Positions 14,916 through 26,075 of a DNA stretch of 41,693 nt are shown here, piece after piece; position 1 is the first letter of the stretch, and the number at the start of each line of letters is the position of its first letter. The DNA is taken from the NCBI RefSeq assembly GCF_025980345.1, contig NZ_JAPDUI010000009.1, positions 1 through 41,693 on the forward strand. Direction: 5' to 3'. The position numbers and the translations under genes are program-made. Origin of the DNA: Arenimonas sp. GDDSR-1 (GTDB taxonomy: Bacteria > Pseudomonadota > Gammaproteobacteria > Xanthomonadales > Xanthomonadaceae). The notes under the pieces were generated by a model that ran no database searches, was not told where the DNA came from, and was given only the letters and a program-made list of their open reading frames with translations.

Positions 14916-16678
14916 GGCCGGCATCGCGCGCCAGCCAGCCACGGGCCCGCCTGGTGATGATCGTCGGCGTACTGTTGCTGTGCGGCGGTGTGGTGGTGGC
15001 GCGCGCCGCCTACATGCAGCTGTGGGCCGAGGATAAACTGCAGGCCGCCGGCAACGAGCGCTTCCTGCGCGAAGTGACCATCGCCACCACGCGCGGCATG
15101 ATCACCGACCGCAACGGCGAACCGCTGGCGGTGTCCAGTCCGGTCGAGTCGGTCTGGGTCAACCCCAAGGAATTGATGGCTGATGGCAAACGCGTGCCGG
15201 AACTGGCCAAAGCGCTGGAGATTCCGCTGGAAACGCTGACCCGCAAGCTGGCGCAGAAGAAAGACAAGCAGTTCATGTATCTGCGCCGGCACATGAATCC
15301 GGATGATGCCAAAGCAGTGGTCGATCTCGGCATCAGCGGCGTCTACAGCAGCCGCGAATTCCGCCGCTTCTATCCGCACCGCGAGGTCATGGCGCAGCTG
15401 ATCGGCACCACCAATCTCGATGAACACGGCGTGGAAGGTCTGGAGAAGGTCTTCGACGAGTGGCTGACCGGCACCCCGGGCAAACAGAAAATCATCCGCG
15501 ACCGTCGCGGCCGCGTGGTCGAAAACGTGGACCTGATCCGGCCGGCCGAGAACGGCAAGGACCTGGTGCTGTCGATCGACCGCCGCATCCAGTATCTGGC
15601 CTACAGCGAATTGAAGAAGGGCGTGCTCGATACCCGTGCCAAAGCCGGTACCGCAGTGGTGCTCGACGTGCGCACCGGGGAAGTGCTGGCCATGGTCAGC
15701 TATCCATCCTACAACCCGAATGCCCGCAGCGGCGTTCGCCCCGAAACCCGCCGCAACAAGGCGGTGACCGATGTATTGGAGCCGGGCTCGACCATGAAGC
15801 CGCTGACCGTGGCGGCCGCGCTGGAAGCCGGCAAGATCACCCCGGAAACGATCTTCAATACCAATCCGGGCTGGATTCCGAACGGCAAATACCGCACCAC
15901 CGATACCCATAATTACGGCGTGCTCGATACCACTGGGGTCATCCGCAAGAGTTCCAATGTCGGTGCCGCGATGATCGTGCACCGCTTGACTAGCCAGGAT
16001 TTCTACGACTTCATGCGCCGCTTCGGTTACGGCGCCACCACCGGCAGCGGCTTCCCGGGCGAGAGCCCCGGCTTCCTGCCGCCGCCGCCGCTGTGGAGCG
16101 GAACCTCCAAGCAGACCATGTCTTACGGTTACGGTCTGAGCGTGACGCCGCTGCAGCTGGCGCACGCCTATGCCGCGCTCGGCAATGACGGCCGCGCCAT
16201 CACCCCGACCTTCGTCAAGGGCGGCAAAGGCGAAAGCAAGCAGGTCCTCGATCCCAAAGTCGCGCATGAAATCGTGAAGATGATGCAGACCGTGACCGAA
16301 CCCGGCGGAACCGCGACCCAGGCGGCAGTGCGCGGCTATCACGTCGCCGGAAAAACCGGAACCGCGCGCATGGCCGATGGCGGCGGTTACTCCCGCCGTT
16401 ACAACGCGTTTTTCGCCGGCATGGTGCCGGTCGATAACCCCCGGTTCTCGATGGTGGTGGTGCTGCAGGATCCCGATCCGAGTCTGGGCTATACCGGCGG
16501 CGTGGTTTCGGCGCCGGTGTTCAAGAATGTGATGGAAGGTTCGCTGCGCCTGCTCGATGTGCCGCCCGACAATATCGAACAGTGGTATGCCGAACGTGCA
16601 CCGACAGTGCCGCCGGCAAGCGCAACGCCGGTAACGGCTCTGGCCGCCCCGCCACCGGACGCGGAGCTGCGGCAATGA
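14912..16678 (+). CDS. ftsI: Peptidoglycan D,D-transpeptidase FtsI (PBP3)
   Basis: The septal class B penicillin-binding protein that cross-links peptidoglycan at the division site in complex with FtsW. It is 588 aa: cytoplasmic tail, single membrane anchor (about 13-33), pedestal domain (about 50-220, with RGMITDRNGEPLAVS) and transpeptidase domain. Catalytic motifs are intact: STMK with nucleophile Ser293, SSN at 347-349 and KTGT at 481-484. The last 30 residues are Pro/Ala-rich and outside the domain. It overlaps ftsL and murE by 4 nt each. Confidence 0.98.
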   Translation: MRPASRASQPRARLVMIVGVLLLCGGVVVARAAYMQLWAEDKLQAAGNERFLREVTIATTRGMITDRNGEPLAVSSPVESVWVNPKELMADGKRVPELAKALEIPLETLTRKLAQKKDKQFMYLRRHMNPDDAKAVVDLGISGVYSSREFRRFYPHREVMAQLIGTTNLDEHGVEGLEKVFDEWLTGTPGKQKIIRDRRGRVVENVDLIRPAENGKDLVLSIDRRIQYLAYSELKKGVLDTRAKAGTAVVLDVRTGEVLAMVSYPSYNPNARSGVRPETRRNKAVTDVLEPGSTMKPLTVAAALEAGKITPETIFNTNPGWIPNGKYRTTDTHNYGVLDTTGVIRKSSNVGAAMIVHRLTSQDFYDFMRRFGYGATTGSGFPGESPGFLPPPPLWSGTSKQTMSYGYGLSVTPLQLAHAYAALGNDGRAITPTFVKGGKGESKQVLDPKVAHEIVKMMQTVTEPGGTATQAAVRGYHVAGKTGTARMADGGGYSRRYNAFFAGMVPVDNPRFSMVVVLQDPDPSLGYTGGVVSAPVFKNVMEGSLRLLDVPPDNIEQWYAERAPTVPPASATPVTALAAPPPDAELRQ

Positions 16679-18150
16679 GCCGGCAGATGCGCTTGCATGA
16701 ATTGGCCGATGGCCTTTTTGACGTTTCCGGACAGGACGATCGTGTGCTGACCGGCATGACCGCCGATTCGCGCGCCCTGCAGCCGGGCGATGCTTTCATC
16801 GCGGTGCAGGGTCTGACTACGCACGGCCTGTCGTATCTGCGTGCCGAGCAGGCCGCCAAGGCGGCGGTGGTGCTTTATGAAACACCGGTTCCGGGAAGCG
16901 CATTCATCCCGGACAATGCCGTGCCGGTGCCGGCCCTGAAAACCCTGCAGGCACAGATTGCCAGCCGGTTCTTCGGCGCCCCGTCGCAGGCGATGACCAT
17001 GGTCGGGGTGACCGGCACCAATGGCAAGACCTCGACCGTGCAATTGATCGCGCAGGCCTTCACGCTGCAAGGCCGCACAGCCGGTACCATCGGAACGCTC
17101 GGCACCGGGCTCTACGGCCGGCTGCAGTCCGGCGAACGCACCACGCCCGATGTCATCGCCGTGCACCGCGCCCTGGCGACGATGCGCGATGACGGCGCGC
17201 AGGCGGTGGCGATGGAAGTGTCCTCGCACGCCCTGGATCAGGGGCGTGTGGATGCGGTCGCCTTCGATACCGCCGTATTCAGCAATCTGACACTGGACCA
17301 TCTGGACTACCACGGCAGCATGCAGGCCTACTTCGAAGCCAAGGCGAAGCTGTTCGCCTGGCCCGGACTGCGTCATGCGGTCATCAACATCGATGACGCG
17401 CACGGCCGCCAGCTGGCGGAAAATCTGCCGCACGGACTGCAATGCCTCCGGACCTCTTCGCAGGGCAGGGAGGCCGATCTGCGAGCCGAAGCGCTGGTGC
17501 TCGGCTTGGACGGCATGCACTTCATGCTGGTTCACGGCGCCGAACGGGCTACCGTGGCATCGCCGCTTCTGGGCCGTTTCAATGCCGATAACCTGTTGGC
17601 CGTTGCCGGCGTTCTGCTCGCCGACGGCATGGGTCTGGGCGATGTCGCCGCCCTGCTCGGACGCCTGAGTCCGGTCGACGGCCGCATGAGCCGCTTGGGC
17701 GGCTTGCACGGCAAACCGCTGGTGGTGGTCGATTATGCCCATACCCCTGATGCGCTTGAGCAGGCGCTGAAAACCCTGCGTGCGCACAGCCAGGCCCGCT
17801 TGATCTGCGTGTTCGGCTGCGGCGGCGACCGCGATCGCAGCAAGCGCCCGCTGATGGCCGCCAGCGCCGAGCAATGGGCCGATGCGGTCTGGGTCACCGA
17901 TGACAATCCGCGCAGCGAATCCGGCGACGCCATCGTTGCCGAAATCCGCGCCGGCTTTGACAAGGCCGAGGCCGTCCGGATCCAGCGCGACCGTCGTGCC
18001 GCCATTGCCGAAGCCATCGCCGCCGCAGGTCCGCAGGATATCGTGCTGATCGCCGGCAAAGGCCATGAAACCTATCAGGAAGTGGACGGCGTCAAGGCGC
18101 CGTTCGACGACCGCGCCATCGCCGCCGAATTCCTGCAGGAGGCGGCATGA
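16675..18150 (+). CDS. murE: UDP-MurNAc-L-Ala-D-Glu: meso-diaminopimelate ligase
   Basis: Adds the third residue to the peptidoglycan stem peptide in the cytoplasm. The ATG at 16675 overlaps the ftsI stop (ATGA); the frame is open 93 bases further up, but those lie in ftsI. 491 aa, three Mur-ligase domains. ATP loop GTNGKTS near residue 114; DNPR at 410-413 is the signature of meso-diaminopimelate specificity (lysine enzymes differ), so the wall is DAP-type. SSHALDQGRVD and HLDYHGSM are further Mur hallmarks. Overlaps murF by 4 nt. Confidence 0.97.
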   Translation: MSRQMRLHELADGLFDVSGQDDRVLTGMTADSRALQPGDAFIAVQGLTTHGLSYLRAEQAAKAAVVLYETPVPGSAFIPDNAVPVPALKTLQAQIASRFFGAPSQAMTMVGVTGTNGKTSTVQLIAQAFTLQGRTAGTIGTLGTGLYGRLQSGERTTPDVIAVHRALATMRDDGAQAVAMEVSSHALDQGRVDAVAFDTAVFSNLTLDHLDYHGSMQAYFEAKAKLFAWPGLRHAVINIDDAHGRQLAENLPHGLQCLRTSSQGREADLRAEALVLGLDGMHFMLVHGAERATVASPLLGRFNADNLLAVAGVLLADGMGLGDVAALLGRLSPVDGRMSRLGGLHGKPLVVVDYAHTPDALEQALKTLRAHSQARLICVFGCGGDRDRSKRPLMAASAEQWADAVWVTDDNPRSESGDAIVAEIRAGFDKAEAVRIQRDRRAAIAEAIAAAGPQDIVLIAGKGHETYQEVDGVKAPFDDRAIAAEFLQEAA

Positions 18151-19532
18151 GAACGGTCATGCTCTCGCAGCTTGCGCTATGGTGCGAAGGGCGCCTGCTC
18201 GGCGACGATGTGTCGATCTCGCGCATCAGCACCGATAGCCGCGATGATCTGCGCGGGGCCTTGTTCGTGGCCCTGAAGGGCGAACGTTTCGATGCCCATG
18301 AATTCGTCAATCAGGCCAAAGCCAATGGTGCTGCGGCGCTGCTGACGCACCGACCGGTGGATTCCGATCTGCCGACCGTCCTGTGCGCCGATACCGAAGA
18401 AGCGCTCGGCGAAATGGCCGGCGGTTTCGCCACCAGCCGTCCTGCGGTGGTGCTGGCGTTGACCGGCAGCAACGGCAAGACCTCGGTGAAGACCCTGCTG
18501 CATGCCATCCTTCAGGAAGCCGGCAAAGCCTACGTCAATCCCGGCAACCGCAACAACGAAATCGGACTGCCGCTGGCGGTCATCGATGCGCCGGAAGACG
18601 CGCAGTTCGCCATCTATGAAATGGGTGCCGGCAAGCCGGGCGACATCGCCTACCTGACCAGCATCGTCACGCCCAACATCGCGCTGGTCAACAACATCGC
18701 ACCGGCGCATATCGAGCGCATGGGCTCGCTGCTCGGCATCGCCGAAACCAAAGGCGCGATTTACGAGGCCCTGCCCGATGACGGTCTGGCCGTGGTCAAT
18801 GTCGACGACGCGTTCTGCCCGTATTTCCTCGAGCGCATTGCCGGGCGCGGCGTACTGCGCTTCGGTCTGGAGAACAACGCCGATGTCACTGCGTCAGGCA
18901 TTGCCTTGACCGCCGAGGGCTCGCGCTTCGAGTTGATTACTCCGGCCGGCCGTGCCGGTATCGATCTGCAGATGCCAGGCCGGCACAATATTCTCAATGC
19001 CCTGGCCGCTACCGCCATGGCCTTGGCCGCCGGCGCTCCGCTCGAGGCCATCGCCGCCGGACTGCAATCAGCCCGTCCGGTCGCCGGACGTCAGGACGGC
19101 AAGCTGCTGGGCAACGGTGCGGTGCTCATCGATGACAGCTACAACGCCAATCCCGGTTCGGTGCTTGCCGGCATCGCTTCACTGGCGGCGGCCTGCGCGC
19201 TTGACGGCAAACAGTCGGTTCTGGTGCTCGGAGATATGGCCGAACTGGGCGGCACCGCGGCGGACCTGCATGCGCAGATCGGCGCTGCGGCGAAAAGCCA
19301 GAACATTACCCGATTGATGACCTGCGGCGTGCTCAGTGCCGCCGCAAGCGATGCTTTCGGATCCGGTGCCCGGCATTTCGCCGACCGCCCGGCGCTGATC
19401 GCCGCGCTGAATGACAGCCTGCAGGGCAACCAGCGGCTGCTGGTCAAAGGTTCGCGCTCGAGCCGGATGGATGAGGTCGTGAGCGCGCTGTTGCATACCC
19501 ACGGAACCCAGGAGAAACCGGATGCTGCTTGA
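18147..19532 (+). CDS. murF: UDP-MurNAc-tripeptide: D-Ala-D-Ala ligase
   Basis: Completes the cytoplasmic precursor by attaching D-Ala-D-Ala, the product of Ddl encoded downstream. 461 aa; ATP loop GSNGKTS near residue 107, the [12 protein letters not shown] stretch near 131, [10 protein letters not shown] near 155, and [10 protein letters not shown] near 328. A typical N-terminal substrate domain (about 24-100) is present. It overlaps murE by 4 nt and mraY by 11 nt, the longest overlap in the cluster. Confidence 0.97.
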   Translation: MRTVMLSQLALWCEGRLLGDDVSISRISTDSRDDLRGALFVALKGERFDAHEFVNQAKANGAAALLTHRPVDSDLPTVLCADTEEALGEMAGGFATSRPAVVLALTGSNGKTSVKTLLHAILQEAGKAYVNPGNRNNEIGLPLAVIDAPEDAQFAIYEMGAGKPGDIAYLTSIVTPNIALVNNIAPAHIERMGSLLGIAETKGAIYEALPDDGLAVVNVDDAFCPYFLERIAGRGVLRFGLENNADVTASGIALTAEGSRFELITPAGRAGIDLQMPGRHNILNALAATAMALAAGAPLEAIAAGLQSARPVAGRQDGKLLGNGAVLIDDSYNANPGSVLAGIASLAAACALDGKQSVLVLGDMAELGGTAADLHAQIGAAAKSQNITRLMTCGVLSAAASDAFGSGARHFADRPALIAALNDSLQGNQRLLVKGSRSSRMDEVVSALLHTHGTQEKPDAA

Positions 19533-20604
19533 ATTGGCACGTTGGCTGCAGGAATTCGCCCGGCTGTTCGCCCTGTTCGATTACATCACCATGCGCGCCA
19601 TTCTCGGCGCCCTGACCGCGCTGGCGCTCTCGCTCTGGCTCGGCCCGGCAGTGATCGAGCGGCTGTCGCGGCTGAAAGGCGGCCAGCCGATCCGCACTGA
19701 CGGCCCCCAGTCGCATTTCTCCAAGGCCGGCACGCCGACCATGGGCGGCGCCCTGATTCTGATGACCATCAGCCTGTCGACCCTGCTCTGGGCCGACCTG
19801 CGCAACCGTTATGTCTGGATCGTGCTCGCGGTGCTGGTGAGTTTCGGCCTGATCGGCTGGCTGGACGATTGGATCAAGATCGTGCGCCGCGATCCGAACG
19901 GCCTGAAATCGCGCCATAAATATGCGCTGCAGTCGCTGTTCGGTGCGATTGCGGCCGTGGTGCTGTTTTATACCGCCGATGCGCCCTCGAACACCACCTT
20001 GTATCTGCCGCTGTTGAAAGATGTCGCCATCCCGCTCGGCGCCCTGTTCATGGTGGTCGCTTATTTCTGGATCGTCGGTTTTTCCAATGCGGTCAATCTG
20101 ACCGACGGTCTCGACGGTCTGGCCATCATGCCGACCGTGCTGGTCGCCGGCGGGCTCGGCATCTTCGCTTATGCCTCCGGCAACGCCGTGTTCTCGGGCT
20201 ACCTGCAGATTCCGGCCGTTCCCGGTGCCGGCGAGCTGGCCATCGTGTGCGCCGCCATCGCCGGCGCGGGCCTGGGCTTTCTCTGGTTCAACACCTTTCC
20301 GGCCATGGTGTTCATGGGCGACATCGGCGCGCTGGCGCTCGGCGCCGCGCTCGGCACCATTGCCGTGATCGTGCGCCAGGAACTGATTCTGGTGATCATG
20401 GGCGGCATCTTCGTGATCGAAACGCTGTCGGTGATGATCCAGGTCGCGTCCTTCAAGCTGACCGGCAAGCGCGTGTTCCGCATGGCGCCGATCCACCATC
20501 ATTTCGAACTCAAAGGCTGGCCCGAACCGCGCGTGATCGTGCGCTTCTGGATCATCTCGGTCATTCTCGTTCTGGTCGCGCTGGCGACCCTGAAGGTGCG
20601 CTGA
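19522..20604 (+). CDS. mraY: Phospho-MurNAc-pentapeptide transferase MraY
   Basis: An integral membrane enzyme that moves phospho-MurNAc-pentapeptide from UDP to undecaprenyl phosphate, making lipid I. It is 360 aa, identical in length to E. coli MraY, with about ten membrane segments. Catalytic and signature motifs: GTPTMGG near residue 70, DDWIKI near 115 (Mg-binding aspartates), [13 protein letters not shown] near 190, [10 protein letters not shown] near 265 and the histidine cluster [11 protein letters not shown] near 324. Confidence 0.98.
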   Translation: MLLELARWLQEFARLFALFDYITMRAILGALTALALSLWLGPAVIERLSRLKGGQPIRTDGPQSHFSKAGTPTMGGALILMTISLSTLLWADLRNRYVWIVLAVLVSFGLIGWLDDWIKIVRRDPNGLKSRHKYALQSLFGAIAAVVLFYTADAPSNTTLYLPLLKDVAIPLGALFMVVAYFWIVGFSNAVNLTDGLDGLAIMPTVLVAGGLGIFAYASGNAVFSGYLQIPAVPGAGELAIVCAAIAGAGLGFLWFNTFPAMVFMGDIGALALGAALGTIAVIVRQELILVIMGGIFVIETLSVMIQVASFKLTGKRVFRMAPIHHHFELKGWPEPRVIVRFWIISVILVLVALATLKVR

Positions 20605-21887
20605 TGGCGATTCCGCAGGCCACCAAATACAATGAACTGGGCGGCCATGTCGATGTCTGGATGCTGTGCGCGATCACCGCGCTGATCGGCCTGGGCATCG
20701 TGATGGTGGCGTCGAGCTCGATGTCGTATGCGGTGATGACCGGGCAGGGCGCGTTCTATTATTTCAACCGCCATCTGATGTTCCTCGCCGTCGGTCTGGG
20801 TCTGGCGGCCGTGGCGCTGCGTACCGAAATCAAGCAGATCGAGAAATACGGTTACCTGTTCCTGTTGCTGTGTTTTCTGGCCCTGCTCAGTGTCTGGATT
20901 CCGGGCCTCGGCAAGTCGGTCAACGGCGCACGGCGCTGGGTGCATCTGGGGCCGCTCGGTTTCCAGGCGGTGGAAGCCGTGAAACTGATGTTCATCGTCT
21001 GGCTGTCGAGTTATCTGGTGCGCTACCGCGACCAGATTCCGGTCAGCCTGAAAGCCCTGCTGAAACCGATCGGCATCGCCTGCATCCTGGTGGCGCTGCT
21101 GCTGATCCAGCCGGACTTCGGTTCTTCGGCGCTGCTGCTGGCCATCACCCTGTGCATGGTCTGGCTGGGCGGTGCCAACCAGAAACACATCATCGGGCCG
21201 GCCATTCTGATCGGCATCGCCATGGCGTTCATCGCCTGGCTGGAGCCCTACCGGGTAAAGCGCTTGACCACCTTCCTCGACCCCTGGGCCGATCAGTTCG
21301 ACTCCGGATTCCAGCTGGTGCAGGCCTTCATTGCCATCGGCCGCGGCGGTCTGACCGGTGTCGGTCTGGGCGGCAGCGTGCTGAAGCTCGATTATCTGCC
21401 GGAAGCCCATACCGACTTCATTTTCTCGGTATTTGCCGAGGAATTCGGCTTCATCGGCATCTGTGCGCTGGTGGCTCTGTTCGGCATTCTGACCTGGCGC
21501 GCATTCCGCACCGCCCTGGGTTGTCTGGAATTGAACCGTCCTTTCGCCGCCTACTGCGCATTCGGGCTCGGTCTGTGGATCAGCATCCAGGCCACGGTGT
21601 CGATCGGCGTCAATCTCGGCGTATTGCCGACCAAAGGCCTGACCCTGCCGTTGATTTCCTCCGGTGGTTCCAGTCTGATGATGACCTGCGCCGCCATGGG
21701 TCTGCTGTTGCGCATCAGTTATGAACTCGATCGCGCCCGTCGCCAGCGCGGTGAACGCAGCGAACCGGTTCGGGTGGATGCTTCGGGCTTCAGTCATGTC
21801 GCGCCCGCGGGCATGAATGCCGCGCAGCAGGCAGCCCGACTGGGCGGCCGTAGCCGCATCGAACCGACGGCAGGAGCTTCGGTATGA
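20604..21887 (+). CDS. ftsW: Septal peptidoglycan glycosyltransferase FtsW
   Basis: A SEDS-family polymerase of the divisome that uses lipid II and works with FtsI. It is 427 aa from ATG 20604, which overlaps the mraY stop (TGATG); the frame is open upstream inside mraY but that part is a shadow. Ten hydrophobic segments; SEDS motifs VNGARRWVHLGPLGFQ near residue 108 and YLPEAHTDFIFSVFAEEFG near 263 (containing the essential Asp), and GLTLPLISSGGSS near 347. The cytoplasmic tail of about 50 residues is charged and variable. Confidence 0.97.
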   Translation: MAIPQATKYNELGGHVDVWMLCAITALIGLGIVMVASSSMSYAVMTGQGAFYYFNRHLMFLAVGLGLAAVALRTEIKQIEKYGYLFLLLCFLALLSVWIPGLGKSVNGARRWVHLGPLGFQAVEAVKLMFIVWLSSYLVRYRDQIPVSLKALLKPIGIACILVALLLIQPDFGSSALLLAITLCMVWLGGANQKHIIGPAILIGIAMAFIAWLEPYRVKRLTTFLDPWADQFDSGFQLVQAFIAIGRGGLTGVGLGGSVLKLDYLPEAHTDFIFSVFAEEFGFIGICALVALFGILTWRAFRTALGCLELNRPFAAYCAFGLGLWISIQATVSIGVNLGVLPTKGLTLPLISSGGSSLMMTCAAMGLLLRISYELDRARRQRGERSEPVRVDASGFSHVAPAGMNAAQQAARLGGRSRIEPTAGASV

Positions 21888-22966
21888 GTGCGAAGTCGCC
21901 CGTGATGATCATGGCCGGAGGCACCGGGGGTCATATTTTCCCCGGTCTGGCCGTGGCCGAAGCGCTGCGCGTGCGCGGCATCCCGGTGCTCTGGCTCGGT
22001 TCCGAGGGCGGCATGGAAACCCGTTTGGTTCCTGCGCACGGCATTGCCATTGAAACCCTGGCGATCAAGGGTCTGCGCGGTAAAAACCTGCGCAGTCTGT
22101 TGGCGGCGCCATGGCGCGTGTTCACCGCCGTGCGCAAGGCCGCGGCCTTGATTCGCCGGCACAAACCGGCGGCGGTGGTCAGCTTCGGCGGTTATACCGC
22201 CGGCCCGGGCGGTCTGGCCGCCTGGTTGCAGGGCCGGCCCTTGCTGGTGCATGAACAGAACCGTGCGCCGGGGCTGACCAACCGGTTATTGGCACGGATT
22301 GCCGATCAGGTGATGACCGGCTTTCCCGACAGCTTTCCGGGCATTGCCAATCAGGTGGTCGGCAATCCGGTCCGTCCGGAAATCAGCGCACTGCCAACGC
22401 CGGCTGAGCGCTTCGCCGGCCGCGAAGGCGCACTGCGCGTGCTGATTCTCGGCGGCAGCCAAGGCGCCCGTGCCATCAATGAAACCCTGCCGGGCGTATT
22501 CGCCGGTTTGCAGTCCGCGCACCGCTTCGCCATCCGTCACCAGTGCGGCGAAAAAATGCTGGAGCAGGCACGTGCCGCGTATGCGGCAGCTGGTGTCGAT
22601 GCCGACATCGAGCCCTTCATCACCGACATGGCGCAGGCCTACGCTTGGGCCGATGTGGTCATCGGCCGCGCCGGCGCATTGACCGTGGCCGAAATCTGCG
22701 CGGCCGGCGTGGCCGGACTCCTGATTCCGCTGCCGACCGCGGTGGATGACCATCAGGCCCGCAATGCCGAATACCTCCAGCAGCAGGGCGGCGGCCAGTG
22801 GTTCCGCCAGGATGAATTGCTGGCGAAAAACATCACGCATGCGCTGGCCATGCTGGCGGCCGATCCCCGGCGCCGTCTGGTCATGGCCGAAGCCGCGCGT
22901 GCCGCGGCTTATCCGCAGGCGGCCAACGATGTTGCGGATTTGATTGTTCGGGAGATGGCGGCATGA
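21884..22966 (+). CDS. murG: UDP-GlcNAc: undecaprenyl-PP-MurNAc-pentapeptide GlcNAc transferase
   Basis: Peripheral inner-membrane GT28 enzyme that converts lipid I to lipid II. 360 aa. The N-terminal glycine-rich loop [10 protein letters not shown] is near residue 13, [10 protein letters not shown] near 101, HEQNRAPG near 122; in the C-terminal domain [13 protein letters not shown] near 187 and [15 protein letters not shown] near 262 form the UDP-GlcNAc site. Overlaps ftsW and murC by 4 nt each (ATGA). Confidence 0.97.
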   Translation: MSAKSPVMIMAGGTGGHIFPGLAVAEALRVRGIPVLWLGSEGGMETRLVPAHGIAIETLAIKGLRGKNLRSLLAAPWRVFTAVRKAAALIRRHKPAAVVSFGGYTAGPGGLAAWLQGRPLLVHEQNRAPGLTNRLLARIADQVMTGFPDSFPGIANQVVGNPVRPEISALPTPAERFAGREGALRVLILGGSQGARAINETLPGVFAGLQSAHRFAIRHQCGEKMLEQARAAYAAAGVDADIEPFITDMAQAYAWADVVIGRAGALTVAEICAAGVAGLLIPLPTAVDDHQARNAEYLQQQGGGQWFRQDELLAKNITHALAMLAADPRRRLVMAEAARAAAYPQAANDVADLIVREMAA

Positions 22967-24396
22967 AGCGGCGTTTAATGAAAGACGGTGATCTGGCCCG
23001 CGCCTTTCCGCGCGTGCATTTCATCGGCATCGGCGGCTCGGGCATGAGCGGCATCGCCGAAGTGATGGTCACGCTTGGCTATCAGGTCAGCGGTTCCGAT
23101 CAAAGCGAGAGCCGTGCGACAAAACGCCTGCAGGACATGGGCGCGACCGTGTACAAAGGCCACGCCGCCGAACAGATCGAGGGTGCCGATGTGGTGGTGG
23201 TTTCCAGCGCCATCAAGTCCGACAACCCCGAGCACCGCGCCGCCCGCGAGAAACGCATTCCGATCGTTCCGCGCGCCGAAATGCTGGCCGAATTGATGCG
23301 CTTCAAGCGCGGCATCGCCATCGCCGGCACGCACGGCAAGACCACCACCACTTCGCTGACCGCCAGCGTGCTGCGCGAAGGCGGCATGGATCCGACCTTC
23401 GTCATCGGTGGCCAGCTGCTTTCTGCGGGTGCCAATGCCCAGCTCGGTTCCGGGCAATGGCTGGTGGCCGAAGCCGATGAAAGCGACGGCAGTTTCCTGC
23501 GCCTCAATCCGCTGGTGGCCGTGGTCACCAACATCGAAGCCGACCATCTGGAAAACTACGGCGGCGATTTCAACCGCGTGAAGCAGGCCTTCTCGGAATT
23601 CCTGCACCGGCTGCCATTCTATGGATTGGCCGTGCTGTGCATCGAGGACGATGAAGTGCGCGCCCTGGCCGATGAAATGCCGCGGCATTGCCTGACCTAC
23701 GGCTTCCGCGAAGCGGCCGAAGTGCGCGCCACCGAGGTCCGCCAGATCGGCGGCCAGATGCACTTCACGCTGCATCTGCCCGATGGCGTGAACCAGGCCG
23801 TGGCCTTGAACATGCCGGGCAAACACAACGTGCTCAATGCCCTGGCCGCCGCCGCCATCGCCTGGCAGCTCGGTGTGGCGCCGGAAGCCATTGCCAAAGC
23901 CTTGAGCGAATTCCAGGGTGTCGGCCGCCGTTTCAACATCAAAGGCGAGCTGGCCCTCAAACAGGGCAGCGCCCTGCTGGTCGATGATTACGGCCACCAT
24001 CCGAGCGAGCTGGCGGCGGTGTTCGCGGCCGCCCGCGGCGGCTGGCCGGACAAACGTCTGGTGGTGGCTTTCCAGCCGCACCGCTATTCACGCACCCGCG
24101 ATCTGTTCGATGAATTCACCGCCGTGCTTTCCGAAGCCGATGCGGTGGTGCTGACCGAGGTCTATGCCGCCGGCGAAGCGCCGATCCTCGGTGCCGACGC
24201 CAAGTCCCTGGCACGCGCCATCCGTGCCCGCGGCCGACTCGATCCGGTGGTGGCCGGTCCGGCCAAAGCGCTGCCGCAGATCCTGGGCGACGTGTTGCAG
24301 GACGGCGATCTGCTGTTGGTGATGGGCGCCGGCGACATCGGCGCGGTAGCGAATGAATTGGCCGCAAGCGGCCTGCAGTTGGAGCACAAAGCATGA
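22963..24396 (+). CDS. murC: UDP-N-acetylmuramate: L-alanine ligase
   Basis: First Mur ligase; adds L-Ala to UDP-MurNAc. 477 aa. N-terminal Rossmann-like domain with [16 protein letters not shown] near residue 20, ATP loop GTHGKTTTT near 122, EADESDGSF near 173, [13 protein letters not shown] near 191, and DDYGHHPSE near 343 in the C-terminal domain. No murB lies between murC and ddl, as in E. coli, so murB must be elsewhere. Confidence 0.97.
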   Translation: MKRRLMKDGDLARAFPRVHFIGIGGSGMSGIAEVMVTLGYQVSGSDQSESRATKRLQDMGATVYKGHAAEQIEGADVVVVSSAIKSDNPEHRAAREKRIPIVPRAEMLAELMRFKRGIAIAGTHGKTTTTSLTASVLREGGMDPTFVIGGQLLSAGANAQLGSGQWLVAEADESDGSFLRLNPLVAVVTNIEADHLENYGGDFNRVKQAFSEFLHRLPFYGLAVLCIEDDEVRALADEMPRHCLTYGFREAAEVRATEVRQIGGQMHFTLHLPDGVNQAVALNMPGKHNVLNALAAAAIAWQLGVAPEAIAKALSEFQGVGRRFNIKGELALKQGSALLVDDYGHHPSELAAVFAAARGGWPDKRLVVAFQPHRYSRTRDLFDEFTAVLSEADAVVLTEVYAAGEAPILGADAKSLARAIRARGRLDPVVAGPAKALPQILGDVLQDGDLLLVMGAGDIGAVANELAASGLQLEHKA

Positions 24397-25331
24397 AGAC
24401 CGTACACGACCCCAAACGTTTCGGCCGGGTGGCCGTACTGATGGGCGGCAGCAGTTCCGAGCGCGAGGTTTCGCTGGATTCCGGCAGTAACGTGTTGGCC
24501 GCGCTGCAGGGCCAGGGCATCGATGCCTTCGCGGTCGACGGCATTCCGGCACTGGTCACGCTGCTGGTCGACAGGAAAGTCGACCGGGTATTCAACATTC
24601 TGCACGGCAACAAGGGCGGCGGCGAAGACGGCGTCCTGCAGGGGCTGCTGGAGGCCTTCGGCGTGCCGTTTACCGGCTCCGATGTGCTCGGCTCCTCATT
24701 GAGCATGGACAAAATCCGTACCAAACAGATCTGGCTGTCGCTGGGTCTGTCGACTCCGCGTTATGCGCGTCTGGCGCCCGGCGCCGATGTCGCCGCCGCG
24801 GCCCGCGATCTCGGGTTGCCGGTCATCGTCAAGCCGTCCTGCGAAGGCTCCAGCGTCGGCGTCAGCCGGGTGTTCGCCGAAGCCGATCTGGCCGCCGCGG
24901 TCGATCTGGCCAAACGCTATCCGGGCGAACTGCTGATGGAGCAGATGATCGTCGGTCAGGAATATACCGTGGCCATACTCGGCGAGCGCGTCCTGCCTTC
25001 GATCCGCATCGTGCCGGCCGGCGAGTACTACGACTATCACGCGAAATACGTGGCCGAGGATACCCAGTATCTGTGCCCCGGACTCGAGGGCGCGGATGAA
25101 CTGGCCATCGGTGCGCTGGCGCTGGCCGCATTCCGCGCTGCCGGCTGCAGCGGCTGGGGCCGCGTCGATGTCATGCGCGATGCCGATGGCCGTTTCTATC
25201 TGCTGGAAGTCAACACCGCGCCCGGCATGACCTCGCACTCGCTGGTGCCGAAAGCGGCGCAGCAGATCGGCATCGATTTCGAAACCCTGTGCTGGCTGGT
25301 TCTCGAATCCAGTCTGGGAGACGCGCGCTGA
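24393..25331 (+). CDS. ddl: D-alanine: D-alanine ligase
   Basis: ATP-grasp enzyme making the D-Ala-D-Ala dipeptide used by MurF. 312 aa, DdlB-like in length and position. Motifs: [17 protein letters not shown] near residue 15, [14 protein letters not shown] near 70, [15 protein letters not shown] near 147 (ATP-binding loop with the catalytic Ser), [10 protein letters not shown] near 252 and [14 protein letters not shown] near 270 (Mg ligands). The GxxS pattern indicates D-Ala, not D-lactate, as second substrate. One-base overlap with ftsQ. Confidence 0.96.
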   Translation: MKTVHDPKRFGRVAVLMGGSSSEREVSLDSGSNVLAALQGQGIDAFAVDGIPALVTLLVDRKVDRVFNILHGNKGGGEDGVLQGLLEAFGVPFTGSDVLGSSLSMDKIRTKQIWLSLGLSTPRYARLAPGADVAAAARDLGLPVIVKPSCEGSSVGVSRVFAEADLAAAVDLAKRYPGELLMEQMIVGQEYTVAILGERVLPSIRIVPAGEYYDYHAKYVAEDTQYLCPGLEGADELAIGALALAAFRAAGCSGWGRVDVMRDADGRFYLLEVNTAPGMTSHSLVPKAAQQIGIDFETLCWLVLESSLGDAR

Positions 25332-26074
25332 TGCCGACCTTCCGCCGCCTGCTGCTCGGACTGCTGGTGCTGGCCATTCTGGCCACGCCGGTGGTGGCCG
25401 TGCTCAACGGCTGGGTCGGCGGCCAACACTGGCCGATGAAGCGTCTGCAGGTCAGCGCGCCGTTCGCGTTCGTCAGCCAGGAACAGGTCCGCATCGCGGC
25501 GGCGCCATATCTCAAGCAGGGCTTTTTCGCCGTCGACCTGAATGCCATCAATGCCCGACTGCAGGCCCTGCATTGGGTCGAGCGGGTCGAAGTCCGCAAA
25601 CAGTGGCCGGATACGCTGATCGTGCAGATCCATGAATACCGCCCGCTGGCGGTCTGGAACGGCAAACAGATGCTGGCCGAACAGGGTTCGGTATTCACCA
25701 TGCCGAAGACCAGGCTGCCCAAACTGCCGGCATTCAACGGCCATCCGCTGCAGGCGCAGGACATGGTCGCGTTCTATGCCAAGGCGCAGCCGCTGTTCCA
25801 GTCGGTCGGCCTGGGCATCGCCGAACTCAGCATCAGCGAGCGCAACGCCTGGCGCGTGGTGCTGTCCGACGGACTGGTGCTCGATATCGGCCGCAATGAT
25901 GCCGATGGCCGCCTTGCGCGCTTCGTCGCGCTGCTGCCGAAAATCAAACGGGAAGAGCCGCGCCGCCTGGTGCATGCCGACCTGCGCTACACCAACGGAT
26001 TCGCGTTGACCTGGCGGGCGGTGCCCGCGCCGGCGCCGGCCGAACCGATAACGAACCCACAGGAACCCGCCTGA
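25331..26074 (+). CDS. ftsQ: Cell division protein FtsQ
   Basis: A bitopic inner-membrane protein that scaffolds FtsB-FtsL. 247 aa from ATG 25331 (TGATG overlap with ddl). Membrane segment about residues 5-25, POTRA domain about 35-105 (RLQVSAPFAFVSQEQVR, then ALHWVERVEVRKQWPDTLIV), followed by the FtsQ beta domain with FTMPKTRLPKLPAFNG and VLDIGRNDADGRLARF. A Pro/Ala-rich tail follows about residue 230. Only one base separates it from ftsA. Confidence 0.95.
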   Translation: MPTFRRLLLGLLVLAILATPVVAVLNGWVGGQHWPMKRLQVSAPFAFVSQEQVRIAAAPYLKQGFFAVDLNAINARLQALHWVERVEVRKQWPDTLIVQIHEYRPLAVWNGKQMLAEQGSVFTMPKTRLPKLPAFNGHPLQAQDMVAFYAKAQPLFQSVGLGIAELSISERNAWRVVLSDGLVLDIGRNDADGRLARFVALLPKIKREEPRRLVHADLRYTNGFALTWRAVPAPAPAEPITNPQEPA

Positions 26075-26075
26075 C

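Noticed and set aside
14741-16675. Open 644-codon antisense frame across ftsI and ftsL
   Set aside because: A shadow of ftsI; same artefact of GC-biased third positions.
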